In this document: positions 48,705 through 57,820 of the stretch, piece by piece
How the letters are laid out: every line of letters starts with the position of its first letter
Numbering within the stretch: the first letter of the stretch is position 1
Translations under genes and position numbers: made by a program
Notes under the pieces: generated by a model
The model's database searches: none
Told to the model about the DNA's origin: nothing
What the model saw: the letters and a program-made list of their open reading frames with translations, nothing else
Assembly (NCBI GenBank): GCA_964384375.1
Contig: CAYLLN010000013.1
Location: 45,638-109,637, forward strand
Direction of reading: 5' to 3'
Source: CAYLLN01 sp964384375
Lineage (GTDB): Bacteria > Planctomycetota > Planctomycetia > Pirellulales > Pirellulaceae
DNA length: 64,000 bases

Positions 48705-49961
48705 ATGCTCGAAGTCCTCATCAAATCGGCCATCCTGATCGGCGGCATCATGACCGCTGCGGCCTATTTCGTGCTGCTCGAGCGGCGTATGGCTGCCTGG
48801 GTGCAGGACCGGATCGGCCCCAGCCGCGTCGGGGCGCCGCTGTCGCTGCTCGGCTTCAAGGACTTGCGGCTGTGGGGCCTTGGCCAGCCGGCGGCCGATG
48901 GCATCAAGATGATCATGAAGGAGGAGTACACGCCGGCGCACGTCGATCGGCGGCTCTTCGTCCTCGCCCCCATCGTTATCCTTGCTGCTGCGATCGCGAC
49001 GTATGCGGTCATCCCGTTCGGCAGCCTGATTCCGCCGTTTCAGATTGGCCCGCTCAAGGCGGACAAGCCGATCGAGCTGACCGTTGCTCCCGGCGTCGAT
49101 GTGGCGTTGATCTACGTCTTCGCCCTGTCGAGCATCGCCGTCTATGGCGTTATTCTGGGCGGCTGGGCCAGCAACAACAAATACAGCTTCCTCGGCGGCC
49201 TTCGGTCGAGCGCCCAACTCATCGCTTACGAACTGCCGATGGGGCTGGGCATTCTCGGCGTCGTCCTGGCGTCGGGCTCACTCGACCTGACGAAGATTAT
49301 TCAGGCCCAAGGGGAGCAGGGCTGGTTCGCCCTCGTGCAGCCGCTTGGTTTTGTCGTGTTCGTCGTAGCAGCGTTCGCCGAGGCGGCCCGCCTGCCGTTC
49401 GACCTCCCCGAAGCCGAGCAGGAGTTGATCGGCGGCTATCACACGGAATATGCCGGCATGAAGCTGCTGCTGTTCCTGGTGGCCGAATTCCTGCACATGA
49501 TCACGGCGTCGTTCCTGATCGTGATTCTGTTCTTCGGCGGCTGGCATTTCCCGCTGATCACCGGCGATCCGCTAGCGGAAACGATCACCTGGCCGGTGGC
49601 GATCCTCCGCATCCTCGTGCTGCACGGCAAGATTTTCTGCGTGATCGTGTTCTTCATGTGGGTCCGCTGGAGCTGGCCCCGGTTCCGCTTCGACCAATTG
49701 ATGAACCTGGCGTGGAAGATCATGCTGCCGCTGGGCATGGTCAATTTCCTTGCTGTTGCGATTCTGACGGAAGTGCGGCACATGTACGGCGACGGCGCTC
49801 CGGGCGATGCGCGGAACTGGACCTGGGCCGCAATCACGATCGTCGCTGCCTGGCTAGTATTCGGCGCTTCCTGGATCGTGACCTCGTTTGCCAACCCGCT
49901 CGTGACCGACAACCGCCCCCGCCGCGACCTGTCGCTGGCGGAAGTTGATTCGCAGATATGA
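48705..49961 (+). CDS. nuoH: NADH-quinone oxidoreductase subunit H
   Basis: NuoH is the membrane subunit at the quinone cavity entrance. The 418-aa protein has about eight membrane spans. ERRMAAWVQDRIGPSRVGAP and EAARLPFDLPEAEQELIGGY, then HTEYAGMKL, are the family motifs. It is longer than usual (about 330-350), with an extra soluble stretch after the first span (about 60-110) and a longer C-terminus. It overlaps nuoI by four bases. Confidence 0.95.
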   Translation: MLEVLIKSAILIGGIMTAAAYFVLLERRMAAWVQDRIGPSRVGAPLSLLGFKDLRLWGLGQPAADGIKMIMKEEYTPAHVDRRLFVLAPIVILAAAIATYAVIPFGSLIPPFQIGPLKADKPIELTVAPGVDVALIYVFALSSIAVYGVILGGWASNNKYSFLGGLRSSAQLIAYELPMGLGILGVVLASGSLDLTKIIQAQGEQGWFALVQPLGFVVFVVAAFAEAARLPFDLPEAEQELIGGYHTEYAGMKLLLFLVAEFLHMITASFLIVILFFGGWHFPLITGDPLAETITWPVAILRILVLHGKIFCVIVFFMWVRWSWPRFRFDQLMNLAWKIMLPLGMVNFLAVAILTEVRHMYGDGAPGDARNWTWAAITIVAAWLVFGASWIVTSFANPLVTDNRPRRDLSLAEVDSQI

Positions 49962-50506
49962 AATCCGACGACCCAAACATCAAGTGGATCGAAGAGCCGA
50001 AACTCGGCCTGGCGGGCAAGATGTACTTGCCGCTGGTCGCCGACGGCCTCACGATCACCTGGAAGCACCTGACCAAATCGCTCCGCGGCGAAACGGTCAC
50101 GGTCAGCTATCCCGACGAAGAGCCGAAGATCGGCAATCCGCTCATCTATCGTGGTGTCCATCGCCTGAACAAGGACAGCGAAGGGCGCGTGAAGTGCGTC
50201 GCGTGCTTTCTTTGTGCCACGGCTTGCCCCGCTCACTGCATCGACATCATCGCGTCGGAAAGCCCCTGGCCCGACCGCGAGAAGTATCCGCAGAGTTTCT
50301 CAATCGACGAGCTTCGCTGCATTTACTGCGGCATGTGCGAGGAGGCGTGCCCGGTCGATGCGATCGAACTGACGAGCCTGTACAACCTCACGGGTCGCAG
50401 CCGCGACGAGATGATCTTCGACAAGGAGAAGCTCCTCTCGGTCTATGACGCGACGAAAGACAAAGAGCCGATGGCGTCGCCCGCACTGGGAGGGACCGCG
50501 ACGTGA
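49958..50506 (+). CDS. nuoI: NADH-quinone oxidoreductase subunit I
   Basis: NuoI holds the N6a and N6b [4Fe-4S] clusters. The 182-aa protein has two ferredoxin motifs, KCVACFLCATACPAHCI and RCIYCGMCEEACPVDAI. An N-terminal stretch (GLTITWKHLTKSLRGETVT) matches the family. It starts in an ATGA overlap with nuoH, and overlaps nuoJ in the same way (50503-50506). Confidence 0.95.
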   Translation: MKSDDPNIKWIEEPKLGLAGKMYLPLVADGLTITWKHLTKSLRGETVTVSYPDEEPKIGNPLIYRGVHRLNKDSEGRVKCVACFLCATACPAHCIDIIASESPWPDREKYPQSFSIDELRCIYCGMCEEACPVDAIELTSLYNLTGRSRDEMIFDKEKLLSVYDATKDKEPMASPALGGTAT

Positions 50507-51309
50507 ACGCCTCCTTCACTCTGCCGACCTTGCTCGCCGCGACCCTGCCGACTTGGCAAGAGATCGCCGGCTGCCGCTCGTTCTGGGCGATCTTCGTCGG
50601 CGCGCTGGCGGTGTGGCTGCTGCTCCCGAACCGTGTGCGATACGGCAAGACGCTCGGCGGAGCGCTCGCGATCATTGCCGCCGGACTGTTTGCATCCGAT
50701 TGGCCGCAGCTCGGCGATTGGACAAGTCAGGGCGTGTTCTGGCTCCTCGCCGCGATCACGCTCGGCGCGGCCGTTTGTACCATCTGCTCGCGCAGCCCGG
50801 TGTATTCGGCGATCTGGTTCGCCCTGTCGCTGCTGGGGACGGCGGGTCTGTTCTTTTTTAACGGTGCTCAGTTTCTCGGTGTGGCGACCATCGTCGTCTA
50901 TGCCGGTGCGATCGTCGTCACGTTCCTGTTCGTGATTATGCTCGCTCAGCCGGAAGGACATTCCGCCTACGACCGGGTCACCTGGGGCTGGTTTCCCAAG
51001 ACGTTCTCGGTACTCGCCGCAGCCACGATGGTCGGCCTGCTCACGTTCTTGCTCGGCAACTTGAAGATCGAAACGGCCAAGCCCCTCTCGGCGGAAGCGA
51101 CTGCCACGGTGCAGGAGCGGTTGCACGCTCCGGGCGGTGTCATGACGGACGAGCACATGGCCGCCGTCGGGCAGCATCTGTTTGCCGAGCACCTCATCAG
51201 CGTCGAACTGGCCGGGACGCTCCTCCTGGCGGCACTTGTCGGCGCGATCGCAATCGCTATTCAGGGGAAGCCGCGCCTCGCTAATCGGATTGAGGAGGCG
51301 CTCCGATGA
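50503..51309 (+). CDS. nuoJ: NADH-quinone oxidoreductase subunit J
   Basis: NuoJ is a membrane subunit in the proton-pumping arm. The 268-aa protein has about five membrane spans, with ARSPVYSAIWFALSLL-like (CSRSPVYSAIWFALSLLGTA) and VATIVVYAGAIVVTFLFVIM as typical family segments. It is longer than the usual 170-220 aa, with an extra N-terminal segment of about 50 aa and a loop of about 70 aa before the last span. GTG start at 50503. Confidence 0.92.
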   Translation: MNASFTLPTLLAATLPTWQEIAGCRSFWAIFVGALAVWLLLPNRVRYGKTLGGALAIIAAGLFASDWPQLGDWTSQGVFWLLAAITLGAAVCTICSRSPVYSAIWFALSLLGTAGLFFFNGAQFLGVATIVVYAGAIVVTFLFVIMLAQPEGHSAYDRVTWGWFPKTFSVLAAATMVGLLTFLLGNLKIETAKPLSAEATATVQERLHAPGGVMTDEHMAAVGQHLFAEHLISVELAGTLLLAALVGAIAIAIQGKPRLANRIEEALR

Positions 51310-51788
51310 CACCCATCAGCGAAATCAGTCTCCTCTATAACTTCCTGCTCGTGGGCGGCATTTTGTTCGCCCTTGGCCTGATCGGTTTTCTCGTCCGGCG
51401 GAACATGATCGTCATGTTCCTCTGTGCCGAGATGATGCTACAGGGGGTCTCGCTCAGCCTCGTCGGCTTTGGGCGATATCACGCGGGCCTGACGGACGCC
51501 ACGAATGCGACCGGCCCGTGGGGTGGCCAGATGCTGACGATCTTCATCGTCACCGTCGCCGCCTGCGAAGCGGGAATCGCAATGGCCCTGATCCTGATGC
51601 TCGCCCGCCGGAGCGGCACGCTCGATGCGGCCTTTTGGCAGGATCTCCGCGAGGAAGGACAGCCCGCCTACGTCGATCGGCAGGTTCCCGAAGAGCGCGA
51701 GGAAGACCGCGTCTGGCCGTCGCTCACACCCGCCGGCATCCGCCCCGAACCAAACATTGACGAAACCCTCCACCGCCCGCGCGTTTAG
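51306..51788 (+). CDS. nuoK: NADH-quinone oxidoreductase subunit K with C-terminal extension
   Basis: NuoK is a small antiporter-like membrane subunit. The three spans of about 100 aa are visible (LVGGILFALGLIGFLVRRNM, IVMFLCAEMMLQGVSLSLVG and FIVTVAACEAGIAMALILML, which carries Glu). The 160-aa protein has a further hydrophilic C-terminal tail of about 55 aa (LREEGQPAYVDRQVPEEREE onward), which is unusual: family members end near residue 100. It overlaps nuoJ by four bases. Confidence 0.94.
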   Translation: MTPISEISLLYNFLLVGGILFALGLIGFLVRRNMIVMFLCAEMMLQGVSLSLVGFGRYHAGLTDATNATGPWGGQMLTIFIVTVAACEAGIAMALILMLARRSGTLDAAFWQDLREEGQPAYVDRQVPEEREEDRVWPSLTPAGIRPEPNIDETLHRPRV

Positions 51789-51806
51789 CTTTCCATCCAT
51801 TTGTAA

Positions 51807-54233
51807 ATGTCCGACCGTATCGCCTTTCTCCTGACGCTCATTCCGGCCCTGCCGCTGCTCGCGGCGGTGGTGGTTGCCGTGCTCGGCCCCAAGGTTCTGC
51901 GGGGCTACAGCCACGTCCCGGTGATCGTGGCCCTCGTGCTGGCGTTCATTAGCAGTGCGATCCTCGTCGTTGAGGTCGGCCAACAGCAGACGGCAGCCGC
52001 ACCATCGAACACCGCAGGATTCGAACAGATTGTGACGCTGTGGACCTGGGCCGACGTCAGCGATGCATACAACCTGTCGAGCGAGCACGCGGCATCTGGC
52101 GACAGCGGCGAGCGGAACTTCCGCATCGACATCTCCCTCCGGGCCGACGCCCTGACCGCGATGATGCTGGCGATGGTCACGTTCGTCGCCACGCTCGTCG
52201 CCATGTTCGGCTCGGGCTACATGCACGGCGATCGGGGCTACTGGCGGTTCTTTGCATACATCGGCCTGTTCGTCTTTTCGATGACGATGCTCGTCTCGGT
52301 GAGCAACTTTGTTCTGCTGTTCGTGTTTTGGGAGGCGGTCGGCGTTTGCAGTTACCTGCTCATCGGCTTCTGGTACGAAAAGCCCGAAGCCGCCGCTGCC
52401 GGCAAAAAGGCGTTTCTCGTCAACCGCATCGGCGACTTCGCCTTCACGCTGGCGATGTTCCTGATCTGGTGTACTTATGGCACGCTGAACTATCACGATA
52501 CGCTCGCCAGCGGGCAGACCGATCCCGCGGCGATTGCCAGTGGTTCCGGCGGCGACACGGTCGTGCGCGGCGTCCTCGGTCAGTCGCGCATCACGGCAGG
52601 CGACTTTGCCACCGGAGGCCTGGCGACGGCGATTTGCCTGTTGTTGCTCCTCGGCGCGTGTGGCAAGAGTGCCCAATTCCCGCTCCACGTCTGGCTTCCC
52701 GACGCGATGGAAGGGCCGACCCCTGTCAGCGCCCTTATTCACGCGGCAACGATGGTGACGGCCGGCGTCTATATGGTCGCCCGCTGCACGCCGCTCTTTG
52801 CCATGTCACCAACGGCGCAGCTTGTCGTCGCGTGTATCGGCGGCTTTACGGCCCTCATGGCCGGCCTCATCGCTCTTACGCAATTTGACCTGAAGCGCGT
52901 CCTCGCCTATTCGACGATCAGCCAACTCGGCTACATGTTTCTCGCCCTCGGAGCGGGAACGCTGCTCGGTGTCGGCGGAGGGATGTACCACCTCTTCACG
53001 CATGCGTTCTTCAAGGCCCTTCTGTTCCTCGGCGCTGGCAGCGTCATGCATGCGATGGGGGGCATCATCGACATGCGGCAGTTCGGCGGCCTGCGCCGGC
53101 TGATGCCCTGGACGCACGCGACGTTCCTCGTCGGCTGCCTCGCCCTGGCCGGAGTGTTCCCTTTTGCAGGCTTTTGGAGCAAAGACACGGTCCTAGCTTC
53201 GGTGCATGACAAGGTTCACGCGATCGACCACGAACTGGAGCATCGCCACGCCCACCATGATGCTCACGCACCCGAGCATCCCGAACCGGCCGCCCAGCCG
53301 CCAAAGCTAAATCCGCTGGCAACATGGTCCGAGACACAGCTCACGACCAGCCGCTGGATTTACAACCTGCTGTACTACTCGGGCCTGTTCACCGCGTTTC
53401 TCACCGCGTTCTATACGTTCCGAGCGTACTGCATGACGTTCCGCGGCCCAGAGAAGATTCCGCATCAGGCGGGCCATCATGCACACGAATCGCCGCCGGT
53501 GATGGTCGCGCCGCTGGTGGTTCTCGCCATCTGTGCGACGGTCGTCGGATTCATTTGGCTGCATCCGTCAAATTGGGGTCAGAACAAGCTGCTCAACTTT
53601 ATCGGCGGTGCTCCCTCGCTGGCCGCCGGGACGATTGTCGCGACGCGTGTCGATCCGGAGTTTCACCTCTCGGTTGCCGGCCTAAGCACGGTCGTTGCCC
53701 TCGCTGGCATCTTGCTGGCCGTGTTCCTCTACACCGGCGACGAGCGTGAGGCGTCGCTGCTCAAGCGGCTGTTCAACTTCGAGGGAATAGACCGGCTGAC
53801 CGACCCGCAGTGGGTCGTCGGCCTCGAGCAGGTCTGGTGGATCGGGGCGGTCACGCGGCCTATACGAAAGGCCGGCTTGGGCTGGCTCGTCAACTTCGTC
53901 GGTTATGTGCTCGGCGGCCTCTCGCTGGTGCTCGCTCTGCCGCTGCTCGTCGGACAGTTCGTTTCCCCCTACAAGCTCTCGTACCACAAGTTCTATTTTG
54001 ACGAGCTGTATGCCGCGATGTTCGTATTGCCGTTCCGGATTCTGTCGGCCGACTGCTACTGGATCGACCGGTGGATCGTCGATGGGGCCGTGAACCTGAC
54101 GGGACAAATTCCCGCTGCTGCCGGGGCGCTGATGCGTTCACTGCAAATGGGGCTCGTGCAGTTTTATGCCCTGGCGATGGTGCTGGGTGCGCTCATTTTG
54201 GTTGCCGCTCGTTTGATTTGGGCCGCCGGATAA
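51807..54233 (+). CDS. nuoL: NADH-quinone oxidoreductase subunit L
   Basis: NuoL is a distal proton-pumping antiporter-like subunit with a lateral helix. The 808-aa protein includes FVFWEAVGVCSYLLIGFWYE, HVWLPDAMEGPTPVSALIHA, LTQFDLKRVLAYSTISQLGY and GMYHLFTHAFFKALLFLGAG. It is longer than the usual 610-680 aa; part of the excess is a soluble His-rich insert (DHELEHRHAHHDAHAPEHPE, residues about 475-495), which could bind metal. About 16 membrane spans. Confidence 0.95.
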   Translation: MSDRIAFLLTLIPALPLLAAVVVAVLGPKVLRGYSHVPVIVALVLAFISSAILVVEVGQQQTAAAPSNTAGFEQIVTLWTWADVSDAYNLSSEHAASGDSGERNFRIDISLRADALTAMMLAMVTFVATLVAMFGSGYMHGDRGYWRFFAYIGLFVFSMTMLVSVSNFVLLFVFWEAVGVCSYLLIGFWYEKPEAAAAGKKAFLVNRIGDFAFTLAMFLIWCTYGTLNYHDTLASGQTDPAAIASGSGGDTVVRGVLGQSRITAGDFATGGLATAICLLLLLGACGKSAQFPLHVWLPDAMEGPTPVSALIHAATMVTAGVYMVARCTPLFAMSPTAQLVVACIGGFTALMAGLIALTQFDLKRVLAYSTISQLGYMFLALGAGTLLGVGGGMYHLFTHAFFKALLFLGAGSVMHAMGGIIDMRQFGGLRRLMPWTHATFLVGCLALAGVFPFAGFWSKDTVLASVHDKVHAIDHELEHRHAHHDAHAPEHPEPAAQPPKLNPLATWSETQLTTSRWIYNLLYYSGLFTAFLTAFYTFRAYCMTFRGPEKIPHQAGHHAHESPPVMVAPLVVLAICATVVGFIWLHPSNWGQNKLLNFIGGAPSLAAGTIVATRVDPEFHLSVAGLSTVVALAGILLAVFLYTGDEREASLLKRLFNFEGIDRLTDPQWVVGLEQVWWIGAVTRPIRKAGLGWLVNFVGYVLGGLSLVLALPLLVGQFVSPYKLSYHKFYFDELYAAMFVLPFRILSADCYWIDRWIVDGAVNLTGQIPAAAGALMRSLQMGLVQFYALAMVLGALILVAARLIWAAG

Positions 54234-54251
54234 GGATGAATCGCTGACAAC

Positions 54252-55898
54252 ATGATCAGCCAGCAACTACTCCTGACGATCTTCCTGCCGCTGGCGGGGG
54301 CGATCCTGCTCTGGCCGGTCGCGTCGCTGGGTCGCGCCGGCGCTCGACTCGTCGCCCTGGGAACGACACTGCTCACGCTCTGGTGCGCGGGGCAATTGAT
54401 CGCCAACTTCCCAGCAGGGGGCGTTGCTCCTGGCGTCGCCTTTGCCGCCACCGATTGGGCGTGGCTCTCGCCCTCGTCGGGGACCGGCCTCGACATCCGT
54501 TTCAGCGTCGGACTCGACGGCTTGGGCGTCTGGATGTTTGGGTTAACGGCGTTACTTTTTGTAACGGCCGTGCTTGTGAGCTGGAACGCGATTGTCGAGC
54601 GGGCGCCGCTCTTCTACGGGATGCTCTTGCTCCTCGAATTCGGTTGCCTCGGCGTCTTCACCGCTCGCGACATCATTCTCTTCTACATCTTCTTCGAGCT
54701 GACGCTGATTCCGCTCTTCTTCCTTATCGGCATCTGGGGGAGCGAAGACCGCCGCTATGCCGCGATCAAGTTCTTCCTGTTCACGCTAGCGGGCAGCCTG
54801 CTCACGTTCCTCGGTCTGCTCACGCTCGTGATTTGGGACTATCAGCACAGCGGCCTGGGCGTGCTCAGGTTCTCGATTCCCGAGCTCACGCAGTCGCTCT
54901 CCGAGCATCATCTGCCCGAGCGCTGGCAAGTGTTGGTATTCCTGGCCCTTTTCGCCGGCTTTGCGATCAAGGTGCCACTGTTTCCGCTGCACACGTGGTT
55001 GCCGCTCGCGCACGTGCAAGCACCGACCGCCGGAAGCGTCATCCTGGCGGGCGTGCTGCTCAAGATCGGCGTGTACGGCTTCCTCCGGTTCAACGTGCCG
55101 ATGCTCCCCGATGCGACCGCCCTCTTGATGCCGTGGATGCTCTGGCTGGCGGTGGCGGGGATCGTCTATGGGGCTCTCGTCGCCCTCGCCCAGTCGGACA
55201 TGAAGAAGCTGATCGCCTATTCCAGCGTCAGCCACCTCGGCTACTGCATGCTCGGCCTGTTCGCCCTGAATCCGCTCGGTGTGCAGGGGAGCGTGCTGCA
55301 GATGGTCAACCACGGCCTTTCCACGGGCGGCCTGTTTGCCGTCGTGGGCATGATCTACGAGCGCTATCACACGCGGCAGATTTCGGAACTCGGCGGCATC
55401 GCCCGCCGGCTGCCGTGGGCCGCGTTCTTCATGGTCCTGTTTACATTCTCCAGCATCGGTGTACCGGGGCTGAACGGCTTTGCAGGCGAGTTCATGATTC
55501 TGCTCGGCATGTTCCAGCGGGCCTGGGCCGAATCCCCCGCCGCCCGCACGACGGAATACCTCACGATTTCGATTCTCGCGGTGTCGGGCGTCGTCCTCGG
55601 CGCGTGGTACATGCTCTGGCTCGTGCAGCGGGTCTTTTTCGGCCAGCTCAAGGAACCACATGGCCACGACCACGCTTCGGGCCACGACGAACCGGTCGAG
55701 GACCTCTCGCTCCGCGAAATCTTCGCCCTCGCTCCGCTCGCGGTCTTCGTCCTGTGGATCGGCCTCCGCCCGGGCGACTTCCTCAGCCGGATGGAGCCGA
55801 CGCTCGAAGCGGCTCGCAAGCCGGCAGCGATCGAAGTGGCCCGGATGGAGCAAAGCCCGCCTGCCGTCGCCGTGAACCGCCAACCCGTTCAGCCTTAA
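54252..55898 (+). CDS. nuoM: NADH-quinone oxidoreductase subunit M
   Basis: NuoM is an antiporter-like membrane subunit. The 548-aa protein has about 14 spans: FYIFFELTLIPLFFLIGIWG (the key Glu), FAIKVPLFPLHTWLPLAHVQ, ALVALAQSDMKKLIAYSSVS and NGFAGEFMILLGMF match the family. A moderately His-rich loop (EPHGHDHASGHDEPVED) occurs near residue 475. It lies 18 bases after nuoL. Confidence 0.95.
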   Translation: MISQQLLLTIFLPLAGAILLWPVASLGRAGARLVALGTTLLTLWCAGQLIANFPAGGVAPGVAFAATDWAWLSPSSGTGLDIRFSVGLDGLGVWMFGLTALLFVTAVLVSWNAIVERAPLFYGMLLLLEFGCLGVFTARDIILFYIFFELTLIPLFFLIGIWGSEDRRYAAIKFFLFTLAGSLLTFLGLLTLVIWDYQHSGLGVLRFSIPELTQSLSEHHLPERWQVLVFLALFAGFAIKVPLFPLHTWLPLAHVQAPTAGSVILAGVLLKIGVYGFLRFNVPMLPDATALLMPWMLWLAVAGIVYGALVALAQSDMKKLIAYSSVSHLGYCMLGLFALNPLGVQGSVLQMVNHGLSTGGLFAVVGMIYERYHTRQISELGGIARRLPWAAFFMVLFTFSSIGVPGLNGFAGEFMILLGMFQRAWAESPAARTTEYLTISILAVSGVVLGAWYMLWLVQRVFFGQLKEPHGHDHASGHDEPVEDLSLREIFALAPLAVFVLWIGLRPGDFLSRMEPTLEAARKPAAIEVARMEQSPPAVAVNRQPVQP

Positions 55899-55908
55899 GG
55901 AACCTCCC

Positions 55909-57498
55909 GTGCTCGTGGAATGGCAAACGATCCGCCTCCTCTGGCCGGAGGTCATTTTGATTGCCGCGGCGTCGTCGATCTTCGTCGGCGGCGCCTTCAC
56001 GCGCAGCCGGGCGTACTGGGCCATCGCGGCGATCGTGTCGTACTTCGTCGCGGCGATCGCCCTGGCAGACATCGGCTCGCCGTGGTCGGCGACGAGTGTT
56101 TTGACCGGCCCCATCACCGTCGATGCGATGAGCCTGGGCCTCCGCTGGCTCGCCTTGCTCGTCGGCCTTGTTTTCACGCTCGTCGCGTCGCGCCTCGCCG
56201 AATCGGAACTGGCGAGCGAGTTCTTCGGCAGCCTGATGCTCGTCGCCGTCGGCGTCATGATCACGGCCTCAGCCAACGAACTGGTGCTCCTCTTCCTGGG
56301 CCTGGAGTTGATCTCGATTCCGACCTACGTGCTGTTGTTCCTGGGCCGCCGCGACCGGGCGTCGTCGGAAGCGACGATGAAGTACTTTTTCCTGAGCATC
56401 TTCTCGTCGGCCCTCCTGCTGTATGGCTTGGCGATGATTTACGGGATCAGCGGGACGACGCTGATTGCCGGCAGCGAAGACCCGCGCGGCATTCGCGAAT
56501 TGTTGGCCGCGTCCAATACAGCCAATCCGCTCATCGGCCTCGCTCCGCTCGCTATCGTGCTCGTGGTTGCCGGCCTGGGCTTCAAGCTGGCCATCGCCCC
56601 GCTGCAGTTTTATGCCCCGGACGTCTATCAAGGAACGACGAACGCGAACGCGGGCCTCTTAGCCGTTGCACCCAAGATCGCCGGCATCGCGGGGCTCATT
56701 CGATTGGCCTTGGTCGCGATGCCAGCATCCGGCGACTTCGGCTGGCAGCTCGCCCTGATCCTCGCCGTCCTGACAATGACGATCGGAAACATCTGCGCAC
56801 TGTGGCAGAACAATATCCGCCGGCTCATGGCCTATTCGTCGATCGCCCATGGCGGCTACTTGCTCATTGGTCTCGCCGCAGCAGCATTGGCGACGACACC
56901 CTCCGGCATGCAATTCAGCGGCGGCATCGCGGCGATGCTCGTCTATGTTGCCGTCTATGCGATTGCCACGATGGGAGCGTTTGCGACTCTCGCCTATCTG
57001 GGCTCGAAAAACCGTGAGTTAAGCGGAGTCGATGATCTCGCGGGCCTGGCCAAGTCGCAGCCGCTGGCAGCCGGCCTCATCGCCGTCTTCATGTTCTCGC
57101 TGGCCGGCATTCCGCCGCTGGCCGGTTTTTGGGGCAAGCTGGCGCTGTTTTCGACGGCCGTCGAGGTGGCCGCCGGATCGACTGCCCCCGCCACGTCGCT
57201 CTGGTTCACGCTCCTCGCGATCATCGGCGTGGCCAATGCCGCCATTGCCGCGGCCTACTACCTTCGAATCGTCGCCGTCATGTACTTTCAGCCCGCGACG
57301 GCCGAAACGACGCCGGCTGGCGGCATCGGGGCCCTCTCCGGAGCGGTTCTGTGCGGCGTGCTGGTCGTCCTCTGCGGCGTGCTTCCCGGACCGGCAATGA
57401 ACTCCGCCACCGAAGCTGAATCGACGCTCCGCCGCCGGGCGCCGATTGTGCAGCACCAGCCTGTTCCACCGGCCGTGCTGACAGCCGCGACAAGGTAG
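55909..57498 (+). CDS. nuoN: NADH-quinone oxidoreductase subunit N
   Basis: NuoN completes the membrane arm. The 529-aa protein has about 14 spans with LVLLFLGLELISIPTYVLLF, EATMKYFFLSIFSSALLLYG, KLAIAPLQFYAPDVYQGTTN and NNIRRLMAYSSIAHGGYLLI. It starts at GTG 55909. It ends the operon; a repeat with 17-bp direct copies begins 11 bases later. Confidence 0.95.
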   Translation: MLVEWQTIRLLWPEVILIAAASSIFVGGAFTRSRAYWAIAAIVSYFVAAIALADIGSPWSATSVLTGPITVDAMSLGLRWLALLVGLVFTLVASRLAESELASEFFGSLMLVAVGVMITASANELVLLFLGLELISIPTYVLLFLGRRDRASSEATMKYFFLSIFSSALLLYGLAMIYGISGTTLIAGSEDPRGIRELLAASNTANPLIGLAPLAIVLVVAGLGFKLAIAPLQFYAPDVYQGTTNANAGLLAVAPKIAGIAGLIRLALVAMPASGDFGWQLALILAVLTMTIGNICALWQNNIRRLMAYSSIAHGGYLLIGLAAAALATTPSGMQFSGGIAAMLVYVAVYAIATMGAFATLAYLGSKNRELSGVDDLAGLAKSQPLAAGLIAVFMFSLAGIPPLAGFWGKLALFSTAVEVAAGSTAPATSLWFTLLAIIGVANAAIAAAYYLRIVAVMYFQPATAETTPAGGIGALSGAVLCGVLVVLCGVLPGPAMNSATEAESTLRRRAPIVQHQPVPPAVLTAATR

Positions 57499-57508
57499 CG
57501 CGAAGCGT

Positions 57509-57767
57509 GGTAGTGTCCTAATTTGAATTCTCGCCCCGTGGCGAAATCATCCGCTTCACAACCTGCATCGCGACAATCGCCCCAACGAACATTCCGGGGG
57601 CAAACATGGCCATGCCCCAGCCTTGTGGAAGCAAGAAGGCTCCTGCGACGCCAAAGACAACTCCCGTAACCGCACCCGCTGCGATCACTGTCTTGACTGC
57701 TCGTGACTTGCTCATGCCCGTGATTGTAACCGGCGGGGTGGGGCTAGGCGGGTAGTGTCCTAATTTG
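57509..57767. repeat. 17-bp direct repeats flanking the small membrane gene
   Basis: GGTAGTGTCCTAATTTG occurs at 57509-57525 and again at 57751-57767, 242 bp apart, on either side of the 65-aa gene. The left copy includes its stop codon. The right copy runs straight into the CGAAGCGTAAGCGAGGA repeat also found at 43387. Confidence 0.8.
57518..57715 (-). CDS. small two-span membrane protein
   Basis: The 65-aa protein begins MSKSRAVKTVIAAGAVTGVV and has two hydrophobic stretches (VIAAGAVTGVVFGVAGAFLL and WGMAMFAPGMFVGAIVAMQV) with a basic C-terminus (KRMISPRGENSN). The frame continues upstream, but that part is the repeat. It is flanked by 17-bp direct repeats, so it may have been acquired or moved as a unit. 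Function unknown. Confidence 0.6.
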   Translation of the reverse strand: MSKSRAVKTVIAAGAVTGVVFGVAGAFLLPQGWGMAMFAPGMFVGAIVAMQVVKRMISPRGENSN

Positions 57768-57784
57768 CGAAGCGTAAGCGAGGA
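57767..57784 (+). repeat. copy of the CGAAGCGTAAGCGAGGA dispersed repeat
   Basis: Identical over 17 bases to 43387-43403 between nuoB and nuoC. It lies just upstream of the AAA+ regulator gene. Confidence 0.75.
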
Positions 57785-57806
57785 TATTCGAGGTAGCCTC
57801 GCCAAT

Positions 57807-57812
57807 TATAAT
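57807..57812 (+). promoter_or_regulatory. consensus -10 element very close to the regulator start
   Basis: TATAAT ends 9 bases before the ATG at 57821, so transcription would start at or next to the start codon, giving a leaderless or nearly leaderless mRNA. No matching -35 is clear. Confidence 0.35.
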
Positions 57813-57820
57813 AAAGGGCT

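Noticed and set aside
54786..56276. 496-codon minus-strand frame across nuoM/nuoN
   Set aside because: Antisense of conserved membrane subunits; composition is His/Arg/Glu-rich as expected of a shadow.
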